A stretch of 64,000 nt of DNA, from contig NC_134096.1 in assembly GCF_000715075.1 (NCBI RefSeq), positions 35,971,804 through 36,035,803 on the forward strand, in the 5' to 3' direction. Positions within the stretch are counted from its first letter, which is position 1. Each line of letters starts with the position of its first letter. Source of the DNA: Nicotiana tabacum. Lineage: Eukaryota > Streptophyta > Magnoliopsida > Solanales > Solanaceae. The translations under genes were made by a program, and so were the position numbers. Shown one piece after another: positions 36,776 to 48,779 of this stretch. Below the pieces are notes generated by a model. That model saw only the letters and a program-made list of their open reading frames with translations. It did not search any database and had not been told where the DNA came from.

Positions 36776-38149
36776 TGGAGCTTCATTTTTCTCCTTCTTC
36801 ATTAAATAGACGCAATGGACCATTTTTGAGCTAAAACCTGATATTTTTAGAGTGAGTGAGTGCCCTAGAGTGGGAAAGTGTTCCTCAACAATTTATTCAT
36901 CAATTCTCGCACAAATCTTAGAAGATTAACAAGGAAGCCAATCAGAAGATCTTCATCTAAGAGGTAAGATTCAAACCCCTAGTCTTCAATTTCGAGTTTG
37001 GGGTAAAAGAAGGGTGATTGGGAGTATAATTCTTGGGTGTAAGAGTATTATTTATACATGCTTGTACTAATAAGGTTTGTGGGAAGATTGTTGAGCTCAA
37101 ATAAGTAAAGCTTGTGTTGTGGAGTGAAGGAAATCTTGTAGAAGAACCTTATAACCAAATTTGCACACCTAGTGTTTGATAAAATGCTCAAATGAGATGA
37201 AACAATGAATACCTTCCTAATTATGGTTAAATTTTGTTATGTCTCAAATATATTGGGATTTCCTAGAATTTTCGGAACGTTATAGTAATTTAAGGAAAGC
37301 TCAAAGCGAGGTATGTTGGCTAAACTACTCTCTTAGAATTGAATTCCATGATGTTCCCGTAAGTTTCAAGTATGGTTGTCTCAAGTTCCTTAATCTATGT
37401 TCTGAGATGTTCCCAATAAATTTGATTGTCCGAATAAGCAAAGTGTCAAGAATTATGTATTTGAAACGTGTTACGAATGTTCCTATCACATTATGTTATC
37501 CTTTGGGAATATGTTCAAGAATTATATGTGCATTAAAATGCTTTGTCTTTGTGTCGTGTTTCAAATAAAGGTTATGATGCCAAATTGTGTGAGAAAATCC
37601 CAATATGCTTAAACTCTTAATTGTTCATACGTGTACCTAAAGTCTTGATTGGAAATATCTTATTGTTGATAATCTACAAAGATGGTTGGAAGTGAAATAC
37701 ATGAATTGGGGATATAAAGTGTGGCCAACGTGCCAGGAGTGAAAGTTATACTTGGGGCCGATAGTGCCAATGAAATGAAATGATATGAGAAAGGTTATGA
37801 AATGAGCCTTGATTCAACTATTATGAATTGACTTAGAAAATAGAATTGCCTAAAAGCTTATGAACTCAAGGCATGCCCATATGTGGCTATTTTAACAAAT
37901 GCTATGCTTTGTGAGTATCTTTAATGTGTTTTGCGTTCTTACATATTCGTGAGTGGAATTGTGTATTTCCCCTTTTGGGGGAAAAGTATTTCAAGGATAA
38001 ATGATGTGTTAATTGTTGATGATTTTAACTTGTCCATCAATTGCCAATTATTTTACTCCATTTCTCGGAAAGAAACCTATTGTGCTTAAATTGTTCATCT
38101 CTAATGAACTTAAAGTTGTGACTTCCGAAATATTATATATGTTCATATT

Positions 38150-38172
38150 TATGATGATGATGATGATGATAC
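38150..38172 (+). repeat. (ATG)n microsatellite
   Basis: Seven or so tandem ATG/GAT trinucleotides in LTR E. Confidence 0.85.
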
Positions 38173-38409
38173 ATGAGAGGGAAGAAATGAAAGTGTAGAA
38201 TATCAAATACGGCCACCGTGCCTTGAATAAAGAATCTTGTGAATGGCCAAAAGAGCCAAGGGGATATTGTCGTTGTTATTGGTTGAAAATACTAGTGGAG
38301 ATTCATACAATGTGAAAGATGATGAGGTAAATACATTTATACCTATGTCATTTTTGTGAATTATTCCCCATATTTGGGATGAGATTGATTGATAAAAAAG
38401 GATGATGTC

Positions 38410-38690
38410 TTTAATGAGATGGCCTAGCCGATCTGGTCGTGATCGGACACCATGTCGCACACATGGTGGTGATTATGCTGGAAATTATAATTGAAATTGT
38501 GATTGTGGTTGATGTCTCTAATGAGATGGCCTAGCCGATCTGGTCGTGATCAGACTCTGTGCTAAAAGTATAGTAGTATTGTTATTGAGAGTGATTGTGG
38601 TTGATGTCTCTAATGAGATGGCCTAGCCGATCGGGTCGTGATCAGACTCCGTGCTAAAAGTACGGTGGTATTGGTATTGTTAATATTGGT
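38410..38690 (+). repeat. GATCGG hairpin module repeats in LTR E (3 copies)
   Basis: Three diverged copies of GAGATGGCCTAGCCGATC followed by GGTCGTGATCAGACTC and a GTGCTAAAAGTA tail start near 38415, 38520 and 38612. CCGATC and GATCGG parts can pair. Related copies are in LTR G (52250-52395), in LTR A (reverse, 3625-3785) and in LTR H (reverse, 60620-60850). Confidence 0.82.
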
Positions 38691-39569
38691 ATTGTAAAAG
38701 GTGATATTGTGAACAGTGATATATTGGTGCTAAAAATAATATTATCTTCGTATTTTGGAAATTATTATGTTTTAACTTGGAAATTGGATATCATTGATTG
38801 TTGATTGTTGTTTCCATGGTTTAGCCTTTTATGTTGGCATTCTATTTTGAAAGAGGACAGTTAGCTTTACATACTAGTACTATTCCATATGTACTAACGT
38901 CCCTTTTGCCGGGGGCGCTACATCTTAAATAGATGCAGGTGGTTCATCAGCGAGCAACTTTGGTCCTCGTTAGCAGTTGCTCTCTATTCAGCATGTTTTG
39001 GTGAGCCCTACTCTATTCCGGGACTGAAGTCATTCGATTTGTACATTGTGTTTTGAGGTATAGCCGGGGCCTTGTTGCCTGCACTTCCATACTACTCTGG
39101 TATTATACTTAGAGACTCCGTAGATAGGTTGTGGGTGGTAGTCGAATGTTGAGAATTGAACTAGAAATGTTGCTATTTGGCAAACACATTTTTTATTATA
39201 TCTATAAACTTGTAATAATTTGAAAATTATGAATGGAGCTGCTAATGGAAATTAAATGGGAGTTGTTAATGAAATTTTATCAATGTTTAATTAATGGAGT
39301 ACATCTCCTCTTTATACCTAGATGCGTTAGGTAGAAGGAAATCTAACAGGCTTGCTCGGCCGGGTTTACTAGGTTGAGCGTCGGTCGAGTTCCTCGAATT
39401 AGGCTCATGTGCCACTGAAATCGACTTATTGATTTATCATGCATGTGCTAATGTAATAAGTTGTATTTCTCTATGATAAGCATGAACATGAAGTAATTCC
39501 AATGATATAGGAAATTACGACCTTAAATGTAAGGGCAAACTATGTCGCTTTGAGTTATATATAAGATTG

Positions 39570-40060
39570 TGGTGTTGTGATACACCTCCACCCGCATATA
39601 TTGGGGTAAGGCGGCAGGACCGCTTTGTGAAGAGATTGTGGTATTGTGATACACCTCCACCCGCATATATTGGGGGTGAGGTGGCAAGGCCGCTTTGTGT
39701 GGAGATTGTGGTATTGTGATACACCTCCACCCGCATATATTGGGGTGAGGCGGTAGGGCCGCTTTAAGTACAGATTATAGTATTTTGATACACCTCCACC
39801 AACATATATTGGCGTGAGGCGGCATGGCCGCTTTGTGTAGAGATTGTAGTATTGTGATACACCTCCACCTGCATATATTGGGGTGAGGCGGCATGGCCGC
39901 TTTGTGTAGGGATTGTGGTATTGTGATACACCTCCACCCGTATATATTGGGGTGAGGCGGCAAGGTCGCTTTGTGTAGAGATTGTGGTATCGTGATACAC
40001 CTCCACCCGCATATGTTGGGGTGAGGCGGTAGGGCCGCTTTGTGTGAAGGTGGTTATAGA
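39570..40060 (+). repeat. 69-bp minisatellite in D 3' LTR (7 units)
   Basis: Same unit as in the 5' LTR, starting at about 39584, 39653, 39723, 39792, 39861, 39930 and 39999, with one isolated unit near 40196. The ORFs of 171 and 82 codons through it are repeat artefacts. It has fewer units than the 5' LTR (about 11), so unit number changed after insertion. Confidence 0.95.
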
Positions 40061-40390
40061 GGATCCCCAACTTAATATCTATAAATGTTATTGGAAGCTC
40101 TTAATAAATTTGCTTGATGTTAACGGCTATCTAAGCCATTTTACTGTTGCCATGATGCAGGGCCGCGTTGTGTAGAGATTGTGGTATCGTGATACACATC
40201 CACCCGCATATGTTGGGGTGAGGCAGAAGGGCGTCTTTCTGTGAAGGTGGATATAGAGAATCCTCGACTTAATATCTATAAATTTTAATGGAAGCTCTTA
40301 ATAAATTTGCTTGACGTTAATGGCTATTTAAGCCCTTTTACTGTTTCTATGATTCATCATATTCATGTTGTATTTCCAAGCCCTTGAATA

Positions 40391-40620
40391 GGTGTATTTG
40401 TATTGTGTAAGTGAACACTGTGAACGGTCTATGATACGCACATGTGTATTGTGTAAGTAAACACTGTGAACGGTCTATGAATCACAGAGGTGTATTGTAT
40501 AGGTGAGGTTGTGAACGGTCTATGAAACACACAGGTGTATTGTATAAGTGATATTGTGAACAGTCCATGAGACACATAGGTGCATAATATGATATGTGAA
40601 CACTAAGGATGGTCTATGTG
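40391..40620 (+). repeat. 46-bp minisatellite in D 3' LTR (about 5 units)
   Basis: Same 46-bp unit (GTGTATTGTGTAAGTAAACA...) as 32469-32760, with roughly one unit fewer. Confidence 0.9.
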
Positions 40621-40829
40621 TAAAATAAGGGAGGAAGGTGCCACTTTCATTGGCCTTGTTTGTACATGTTGTTACAATTACATTATATTATGTATTCCAC
40701 GTATAGTTTATATAGCTCAGTTGATCCTAAAGGAAGTTTAAAATGATGCAAGTATAATAAGACTTGAAAAGTGATTCTGTGGGATGTTTCGTAGTTTCTT
40801 GAAGTACTTTATTTTCCTCTTATTTAAGT

Positions 40830-43800
40830 TACCGTATTTTCATATGTTATTTTGACTGTCTTACATACGAGTACTATTCCACATGTACTCACATCCCTTT
40901 TGCCGGGGGCGCTACATCTTTTAATGGATGCAGGTATACTTCTACATGATGATATGGATCTTTGATAGGAATTTACTTCACTACTCTACTTATGGTGAGA
41001 CCTCTATAGTTCTATTAAGTGTTTGGGTCTAGTTTATTTTATGTATTTAGGTATCTATTGTCATAGAAGCTCCATGTACACTATGGGTCATGTAATTAAT
41101 GATTTGAGTTTTGTCATGTATTTATGTTCACAGTATTTACAACTATTTATAAAACTGTGTAACCATCATGAGAAAGAATTTAGGTCCATTGTGTCAAATG
41201 TATTCAATATGAAAGTCAAGATCTAATTATGTTATGGTAAATTATGCATGAGTAATGATGAGAGGTTAATGTAAATTAGGCTTGCTCGACTGGGTTTACT
41301 CCGTTGAGCGCCGGTCGCGCTCCCTGAGTTCGGGGCGTGACAACATTGCCTCTATAGCTAAAATAAATAATGTAGGAGATAGTGGATCTCCTTGCTTCAC
41401 TCCCCTTGTCGATTTAAAGAATACATAAGGTTGTCCATTAAGTAATATCGAGTACCAGTTATTTGAGATGATACCAAAAATCAAACCTATGAACCTTTGT
41501 TCAAATCACAGTTTGCTCAAGACCTTAGTCGAAAATATCCAAGATATAAGATCATAGGCTTTCGCCATGTCAAATTTTATCACCACATTAGGTCTTGCTT
41601 TACTTCTCAATCTAATGTCAGTAATTATCACCTGAGTTAGCAACACATTCTCAATTATGCTTCTGCCTTTAATAAATCCTGCTTGCTCGTCGAAAATAAG
41701 ATTAGGAAGAAGACCAACTAACCTGTCATGTATAACTCTTGAGAATATTTTGTTCACAAAGTTGCTAAGACTGATAGGTCGCATGTCGGAAAATGTATTC
41801 ACCTCCTTCTTTTTTGGTAGTAGCACCAAATTCGTGTGAGTCACAAATCTTGGTAATTTTTGGCCACAGAAGAATACATTAACCATCTGATATACATCTT
41901 CCCCATTTATATCCCAGCATATTTGAAAGAAACACCCATTAAAGCCATCCGGACCACCTGCACTTTCACCATTTAATCCAAAAACTGCATGTTTAACTTC
42001 ATCCTTTGTTGGTTGTGTCAATAATTCCAGGTTCTGTTCATTATTAACCATGTGAGGTACATGGTCAATAATTCCGAAAGCATCAGGGACTTTGTCTTCG
42101 TGGAGTTGCGCAGGGAAAAACTTCACAGCTTCTTATGCCATTTTTTCATTATTCTCGATCCAGTTACCAGCATCATTTTGGATCCGTTTTAGTTGTAATT
42201 GTCTCCTCCTACCATTAACCTGAGCATGGAAAAACTTTCTGTTCCTATCCCCGTCTTTGAACCAAGCTATGCCTGCCCTTTGCTTCCAAAACTCCTCTTC
42301 TAATGCTAGATACCGTATTTTCATATGTTGTTTTGCCTGTCTTACATACGAGTATTATTCCACATGTATTCACATCCCTTTTGCCGGGGGCGCTGCATAT
42401 TTTAATAGATGCAGGTATACTTTTACATGATGATATGGATCTTTGATAGGAATCTTCTTCACTACTCTGCTTATGGTGAGACCTCTATAGTTCTAGTGGG
42501 TGTTTGGGTCTAGTGTATTTTATGTATTTAGGTATATATTGTCATAGAAGCTCCTTGTACACTGTGGGTCATGTAATTAATGATTTGAGTTTTGTCATGT
42601 ATTTATGTTCACAGTATTTACAACTATTTATAAAACTGTGTAACCATCATGAGAAACAATTTAGGGCCATTGAGCCAAATGTATTCAATATGAAAGTCAA
42701 GATCTAATTATGTTATGGTAAATTATGCATGAGTAATGATGAGAGGTTAATGTAAATTAGGCTTGCTCGACTGGGTTTACTCCGTTGAGCGCCGGTCGCG
42801 CTCCCTGAGTTCGGGGCGTGACAACATTGCCTCTATAGCTAAAATGAATAATGTAGGAGATAGTGGATCTCCTTGCTTCACACCCCTTGTCGATTTAAAG
42901 AATACATAAGGTTGTCCATTAAGTAATATCGAGTACCAGTTATTTGAGATGATACCAAAAATCAAACCTATGAACCTTTGTTCAAATCACAGTTTTCTCA
43001 AGACCTTAGTCGAAAATATCCAAGATATAAGATCATAGGCTTTCGCCATGTCAAATTTTATCACCACATTAGGTCTTGCTTTACTTCTCAATCTAATGTC
43101 AGTAATTATCACCTGAGTTAGCAACACATTCTCAATTATGCTTCTGCCCTTAATAAATCCTGCTTGCTCGTCGGAAATAAGATTAGGAAGAAGACCAACT
43201 AACCTGTCATGTATAACTCTTGAGAATATTTTGTTCACAAAGTTGCTAAGACTGATAGGTCGCATGTCGGAAAATGTATTCACCTCCTTCTTTTTTGGTA
43301 GTAGCACCAAATTCGTGTGAGTCACAAATCTTGGTAATTTTTGGCCACAGAAGAATGCATTAACCATCTGATATACATCTTCCCCAATTATATCCCAACA
43401 TATTTGAAAGAAACACCCATTAAAGCCATCCGGACCACCTGCACTTTCACCATTTAATCCAAAAACTGCATGTTTAACTTCATCCTTTGTTGGTTGTGTC
43501 AATAATTCTAGGTTCTGTTCATTATTAACCATGTGAGGTACATGGTCAATAATTCCGAAAGTATCAGGGACTTTGTCTTCGTGGAGTTGCACAGGGAAAA
43601 CTTCACATCTTCTTATGCCATTTCTTCATTATTCTCGATCCAGTTACCAGCTTCATTTTGGATCCGTTTTAGTTGTAATTGTCTCCTCCTACCATTAACC
43701 TGAGCATGGAAAAACTTTGTGTTCCTATCCCCGTCTTTGAACCAAGCCATGCCTGCCTTTTGCTTCCAAAACTCCTCTTCTAATTCTAGATACCGTATTT

Positions 43801-45271
43801 TCATATGTTGTTTTGCCTGTCTTACATACGAGTACTATTCCACATGTATTCACATCCCTTTCGCCGGGGGTGCTGCATCTTTTAATGGATGCTGGTATAC
43901 TTCTACATGATGATATGGATCTTTGATAGGAATCTTCTTCACTACTCTGCTTATAGTGAGACCTCTATAGTTCTAGTGGGTGTTTGGGTCTAGTTCATTT
44001 TATGTATTTAGGTATCTATTGTCATAGAAGCTCCGTGTACACTGTGGGTCATGTAATTAATTATTTGAGTTTTGTCATGTATTTATGTTCACAGTATTTA
44101 CAACTATTTATAAAACTGTGTAATAATCATGAGAAACAATTTAGGGCCATTGAGCCAAATGTATTCAATATGAAAGTCAAGATCTAATTATGTTATGGTA
44201 AATTATGCATGAGTAATGATGAGAGGTTAATGTAAATTAGGCTTGCTCGACTGGGTTTACTCCGTTGAGCGCCGGTCGCGCTCCCTGAGTTCGGGGCGTG
44301 ACAACATTGCCTCTATAGCTAAAATGAATAATGTAGGAGATAGTGGATCTCCTTGCTTCACACCCCTTGTCGATTTAAAGAATACATACGGTTGTCCATT
44401 AAGTAATATCGAGTACCAGTTATTTGAGATGATACCAAAAATCAAACCTATGAACCTTTGTTCAAATCCCAATTTTCTCAAGACCTTAGTCGAAAATATC
44501 CAAGATATTAGATCATAGGCTTTCGCCATGTCAAATTTTATCACCACATTAGGTCTTGCTTTACTTCTCAATCTAATGTCAGTAATTATCTCCTGAGTTA
44601 GCAACACATTCTCAATTATGCTTCTGCCCTTAATAAATCCTGCTTGCTCGTCGGAAATAATATTAGGAAGAAGACCAACTAACCTCTCATGTATAGCTCT
44701 TGAGAATATTTTGTTCACAAAGTTGCTAAGACTGATAGGTCGCATGTCGGAAAATGTATTCACCTCCTTCTTTTTTGGTAGTAGCACCAAATTCGTGTGA
44801 GTCACAAATCTTGGTAATTTTTGGCCACAGAAGAATGCATTAACCATCTGATATACATTTTCCCCAATTATATCCCAACATATTTGAAAGAAACACCCAT
44901 TAAAGCCATCCGGACCACCTGCACTTTCACCATTTAATTCAAAAACTGCATGTTTAACTTCATCCTTTGTTTGTTGTGTCAATAATTCCAGGTTCTGTTC
45001 ATTATTAACCATGTGAGGTACATGGTCAATAATTCCGAAAGCATCAGGGACTTTGTCTTCGTGGAGTTGCGCAGGGAAAAACTTCACAGCTTCTTATGCC
45101 ATTTCTTCATTATTCTCGATCCAGTTACCAGCATCATTTTGGATCCGTTTTAGTTGTAATTGTCTCCTTCTACCATTAACCTGAGCATGGAAAAACTTTG
45201 TGTTCCTATCCCCGTCTTTGAACCAAGCCATGCCTGCCTTTTGCTTCCAAAACTCCTCTTCTAATGCTAGA
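40830..45271. repeat. Tandem triplication of the D/LINE3 junction (3 x ~1480 bp)
   Basis: Copy 1 is 40830-42310, copy 2 is 42311-43790 and copy 3 is 43791-45271. Each copy is 513 bp of D LTR end plus 967-968 bp of LINE3 RT, and includes its own ACATT and TGACA. Both internal joins and the outer edges carry TACCGTAT: D LTR reads AGTTACCGTATTTTC and LINE3 reads AGATACCGTATCAGTT, an 8-bp microhomology. Copies differ by a few percent by eye. LINE3 continues normally after 45271. Confidence 0.96.
41343..41347. repeat. Target site duplication ACATT (right) of element D
   Basis: It matches 29067-29071. Because the region was triplicated, ACATT next to an LTR end recurs at 42824-42828 and 44304-44308. 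Confidence 0.93.
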
Positions 45272-46266
45272 TACCGTATCAGTTCTTCCTCAACTTTGTG
45301 AAGTCTTTGTCGATTTTGTTGAGTTGGGTTCAGCTCAACTGAGCTTCATGAACAAGGACTATTTCTTCGAGGCTGGAAATCTTTTGAAAAATGTCCCCAT
45401 ATGTTGCCTTACTCCAAGTTGATAGAGCTTTATTCAACTTCTTCATCTTATACTGAAAGAGATAGAATGGACTTGTGCATAATTCGGCACTCCAGGTTTC
45501 CTTGATCACCTCCATAAAAGAGTCATGCTTTGTCCAAATATTTAGGAATTTAAATGATTTCTTGATTGGAACGGTGTTTGTCGAAACAGTCAACAGCAAC
45601 GGGCTATGGTCACATCCAATTTTTGAGAGATGGTTAATCTCCAGTCCTGGGAATGGTTGATGGAATTCAACATTTGTTAGACATCTGTCCAATCGCTTGA
45701 AAATACAATCCCCTTCAGCTCGTCCATTCCATCATGTGTAGATACTCCCCTTGAATCCAATATCATATAAGTTGCATGTATTAACACAATGTCTAAAGTC
45801 AAGGACTTCATTCATGTGCACCCAATCCACCAAACTTCTTCTCATAATCCCATATAATATTGAAGTCTCTTCCAACAATCCATGGTAAAGCCAAATCATT
45901 TGCAAGGGCATACATCGAGTCCCATAGTTCAATCCTTTCTATTGCATCGCATTTTGCATACACCAACGTAAGAATAAAAACCTTTTGTGTGTCAACATTA
46001 TGTAGCTTTAAAGTAAGTTGTTGCTCCATATCCATCAAGATCATAACACCATATATTTCATCGACAAAAGCCCAGATCTTGTTAGAGATATTACCAAATG
46101 TTTGTGCAAAGCCAATTTTCGTCCTATATTTTTCTTGTTTCCTAGCATGTTGCATTGGCTCTATTAATCCAATAAATACAAAATGATGTTGTCTATGCAT
46201 TATGATGGTCCTTTGAAAGGCCTTCTTAGTGTTTACCGATCTAACATTCCAAATGAGTGCATTTAT
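41343..46266 (-). pseudogene. LINE ORF2 N-terminal half: endonuclease and RT fingers (LINE3)
   Basis: From the right: the N-terminus reads NALIWNVRS (about 46264), with ATA where the start ATG is expected. The endonuclease (45730-46264) keeps DMEQQLTLKLH, TLVYAKCDAIERIELWDSM and the catalytic GRDFN box. The linker (45330-45692) has KSFKFLNIWTKHDSFMEVI and KLNKALSTWSKATYGDIF. RT fingers follow with WFKDGDRNTKFFHAQ, GPDGFNGCFFQ, LLPKK, DMRPISLSNF, GFIKGRSIIENVL, KFDMAKAYD and GVKQGDPLSPTLF. This last part is present three times. Copy 3 (44304-45087) is open, while copies 1 and 2 share a stop after LSKL/LRKL (GGA to TGA). Confidence 0.91.
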
Positions 46267-46329
46267 GGCAACAAATTGGATTTAGATATGGTTCTTCGTG
46301 TTTGAACTCCAGCTCGCTCAATATTGGTA

Positions 46330-48671
46330 ATATATTTCTATTTTTGCTTCCTAAGCTTACCAATAGACATTCCTTTGTCAATGAGTCTAGGCGATAAATC
46401 ACCTTGTCTAGCTACATTAAAGAAGTTTTGCGCAGTTGATTCCTCATCTAAATCTTTTCCTTTACCTGTTATGTTTCCATCATCTACATTGTGTTCCTCA
46501 TGTTGAAGCACAATTTAATTTTTGATTGGTTTGGATATCAACCCATAATTCAATTTCTCCTTAGCCATCTGGACAGATACTTCCTTTGCGTGCTTCACAG
46601 CTCCTCCCTTGGCATCAATTTTTTCCATCAGAGTTGTCTCCTAAAATTTCAGATTTCTCCCTTCATGTGCACCAGTAGCTGGGTTTTTCTTGACAGCATC
46701 CTCAAAAGTTTGTGTATCTATTACCTTAGATCCCTTTTCCATTTCCTTATCTTTCTCGTTTTCTTGAGCTTTCATGTCTTATGTGGATTTTTCAATAAGG
46801 TCTGCAGCATTTTTAACCATATTTTCCTCATCCACAATAATATTTGAGTGAACCTCAGTTGTGTTATTAGGTATCTTAGATATCTTGGTGCCACTAGGTT
46901 TCATTTTGACTAGGTTGTCACGTTTGTTTATTGTTGTCTGCAATGGAACAATACCTCTAGATTTTCCAATTACACTTGTCTCCCCATTAAGCTGTGCATT
47001 CTGCATTTTTTTGTCTACCAAATCGTCTACAGTAGCTACAATAGTGCCATATGCTAATGCATCTCCCTTGTTTGATCCATATACCTGTTTCTTTCCATCT
47101 ATGTCTTCAGAAATCAACACAGTATCTTCATTGGATTTCAGCCTCTCCCCATTCATACTTTGTTCCTCTTCTTCCCCCTCTTCATCTATTGATTCCTCTT
47201 CACCAATGACACCCTCTGGTAGTTCCCCATCCTCTAAGCATTCTTCAACTTGATGACACCATAAATTACTTCCACTGAGCTGCAACCTATCAGTCTATTT
47301 TGAGGCAACAGCTGCTGCATTTGTATCGACTGACTGCGAAGGTATTTCCTGACACGATTGGTTGGTTGGCACAAGGTTACCACCAAAGGTTCTATTAATC
47401 CATTGAGCAGTTGATTCCCTTTGTACAACTTCAGCTGATGCATTCCCACTCCCTTTAGGACTAACATTATTCTTTTTTTTTTTTGATTTTGCAGTCTCAA
47501 TTGACATTGGTTTAAACATAACTGCCTTATGATTCAAAATCCCAGATGTGTTAGGATTATACGTAGGGATCCTTTGGACATTACTTTCTTCTAATAGCAC
47601 CAACTTATTATTCTCGTTTTTATGACCTTCTTCGACTTCCAAAATAGAAAACTTATTTGTTGTCTGAACCTACGGAACTGCACCAGCAACTGGCACGATT
47701 TCATTGCCAATTTTTCCATGTTCCTGACTTTGCTTAGTTTTGTTCATCGCTCGATTATCTCGAACTTCCTTCTATTGTTCACCTATATTCTTTACTACTT
47801 TTCCACTTGTGAGAATCATCAAAGGAGCATTATTTTTGTTTGTCTCCTGTTCTTCTTAAGTAGTATGCCTCATGTCACTGCCTCTATTCTCCATTAACTC
47901 TAGCTGTAGTCGCCAACATTCAAATTCATTATGACCTTGTAACCTACACTCTTTACAATATTTAGGTAACATATCATATTGAATCCTTGTCCACTCTGTT
48001 CTGATCACACCAGTAACTTCATCTTCGATGTCCATATGCAACGGCTTTCCCACAACTGCAACTATTGAAAACAATACTTCGTTCACAAAGTAAATAGGAA
48101 GCAAGCCTGGAAAAGAAATCTACGCCATCGCCATCAGAGTTTCTTCCCCTGCCTTGAATTTTGCATCGCAAATAAGAGGTCGCAATTGGTATTCATACCC
48201 ATCTTTGGCTTTAACATAGTAAGCATTTTTTGATGTGAAATTAATGAATTCTTCCCATAGATTTAATCTAATTAAAACATGACGATCTCTAAGAAACCCA
48301 ACGCTACACTCTCCTTTAATTCCATATTGAGTTGGGATGATTCCGTGCAACTCGTGAATTTCTGGCTAGCCGTAGGATAATTTACCAATAACAGCATATT
48401 GTAGACCTTCGATTACATTCATGCAATCTACTTCTGCCTCTGCGAATTTAACTAAAGGTTGGCCATTCAAACACGAAGCTCGTCTCATTGGAATGGCTTG
48501 TACTGATGCTTGAGCAGTGATGTTCACTGGAGCATTGATTATACTGGGTTTCAATATTTTCGAGTAATCTAGAGACTGGGGATTGGTATTTGTGGCTGCA
48601 ATTTCTTGGATGATGGAGGGTGAAGGCTGACCAGCCGGAAAAGATGGATGGCCGCTGGCCATAACGGCCAT
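46330..48671 (-). pseudogene. LINE ORF1 protein (LINE3)
   Basis: About 780 codons, shorter than ORF1 of LINE1 and LINE2. The ATG at 48671 (MAVMASGHPSF) opens it. A DUF4283-like region follows (48120-48480; VIGKLSYG, ECSVGFLRDRHVLIRLN). A segment with MLPIYFVNEVLFSIVAVVGKPLHMD leads to an intact CCHC knuckle CKECRLQGHNEFEC near 47930-47970. The tail is acidic and Lys/Asn-rich and reaches about 46330, close to the ORF2 start. The order DUF4283 then zf-CCHC is typical of plant L1 ORF1. Stops at about 48360, 48117, 47860 and 46640 break it. Confidence 0.86.
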
Positions 48672-48779
48672 TATAGCTCAATTCGCCAGATCTCGCTCTA
48701 AGCACAGTGATGAAAATTCATTGTTTGTAACTATGAAACAATGTTTAGTATTGTTCATAGTAGTCGCCTCTCTATTTTG

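Larger units (their letters stand above)
36428..39400 (+). mobile_element. Solo LTR E (Del-like), nested in D 3' LTR
   Basis: Roughly 2.97 kb that the 5' LTR of D lacks. The left edge reads TGTAACACCTTGG, with a second LTR-like start TGTAAAGCCCCGTAAAATTT 33 bases later. The right edge GAGCGTCGGTCGAGTTCC is a decayed version of the family LTR end. No interior, PBS or second LTR is present, so it is a solo LTR. Its insertion or later loss removed about 38 bases of D, and no target duplication is visible. Inside are a palindrome cluster, GATCGG hairpin modules and an (ATG)n run. Confidence 0.82.
29072..41342 (+). mobile_element. Element D: non-autonomous large-LTR retrotransposon (LARD-like)
   Basis: A complete 12,271-bp insertion with perfect 5-bp duplication ACATT in LINE3 ORF2. 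It comprises a 4408-bp 5' LTR, a 614-bp interior with PBS and polypurine tract but no gag or pol, and a 3' LTR enlarged to 7249 bp by the nested LTR E and a small internal duplication. Its PBS-proximal and PPT-proximal sequence and the last part of its LTR match the Del-like chromoviruses C and F, so those or their relatives are the probable helpers (inference). The two LTRs differ by roughly 6-8 percent in the stretches I compared by eye, implying an old insertion. Confidence 0.92.
34094..41342 (+). repeat. 3' LTR of element D, enlarged to 7249 bp
   Basis: It starts TGTAACAACCC and ends GGCGTGACA followed by ACATT. It aligns with the 5' LTR, with three differences: solo LTR E replaces about 38 bases near 36428, the 69-bp array is shorter (7 units plus one displaced unit), and a segment of about 190 bp is duplicated (40044-40155 versus 40233-40350). 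Its last 513 bp (40830-41342) form the first part of the triplicated unit. Confidence 0.9.
41343..48779 (-). mobile_element. LINE3, 5' half (with triplicated segment)
   Basis: The 5' half of LINE3 resumes directly after element D: N-terminal RT (partly in three copies), endonuclease, ORF1 and a short 5' UTR. Removing D and two extra copies gives a LINE of about 8.6 kb. The 5' end (AATCAAAATAGA on the minus strand) directly follows the poly(A) of another LINE fragment at 48780. Confidence 0.9.

Noticed and set aside
46779..47285. Overlapping plus- and minus-strand ORFs in LINE3 ORF1 (e.g. 46861-47253 plus)
   Set aside because: The minus-strand frame fits the acidic ORF1 tail; the plus-strand frame is a shadow with no motif.
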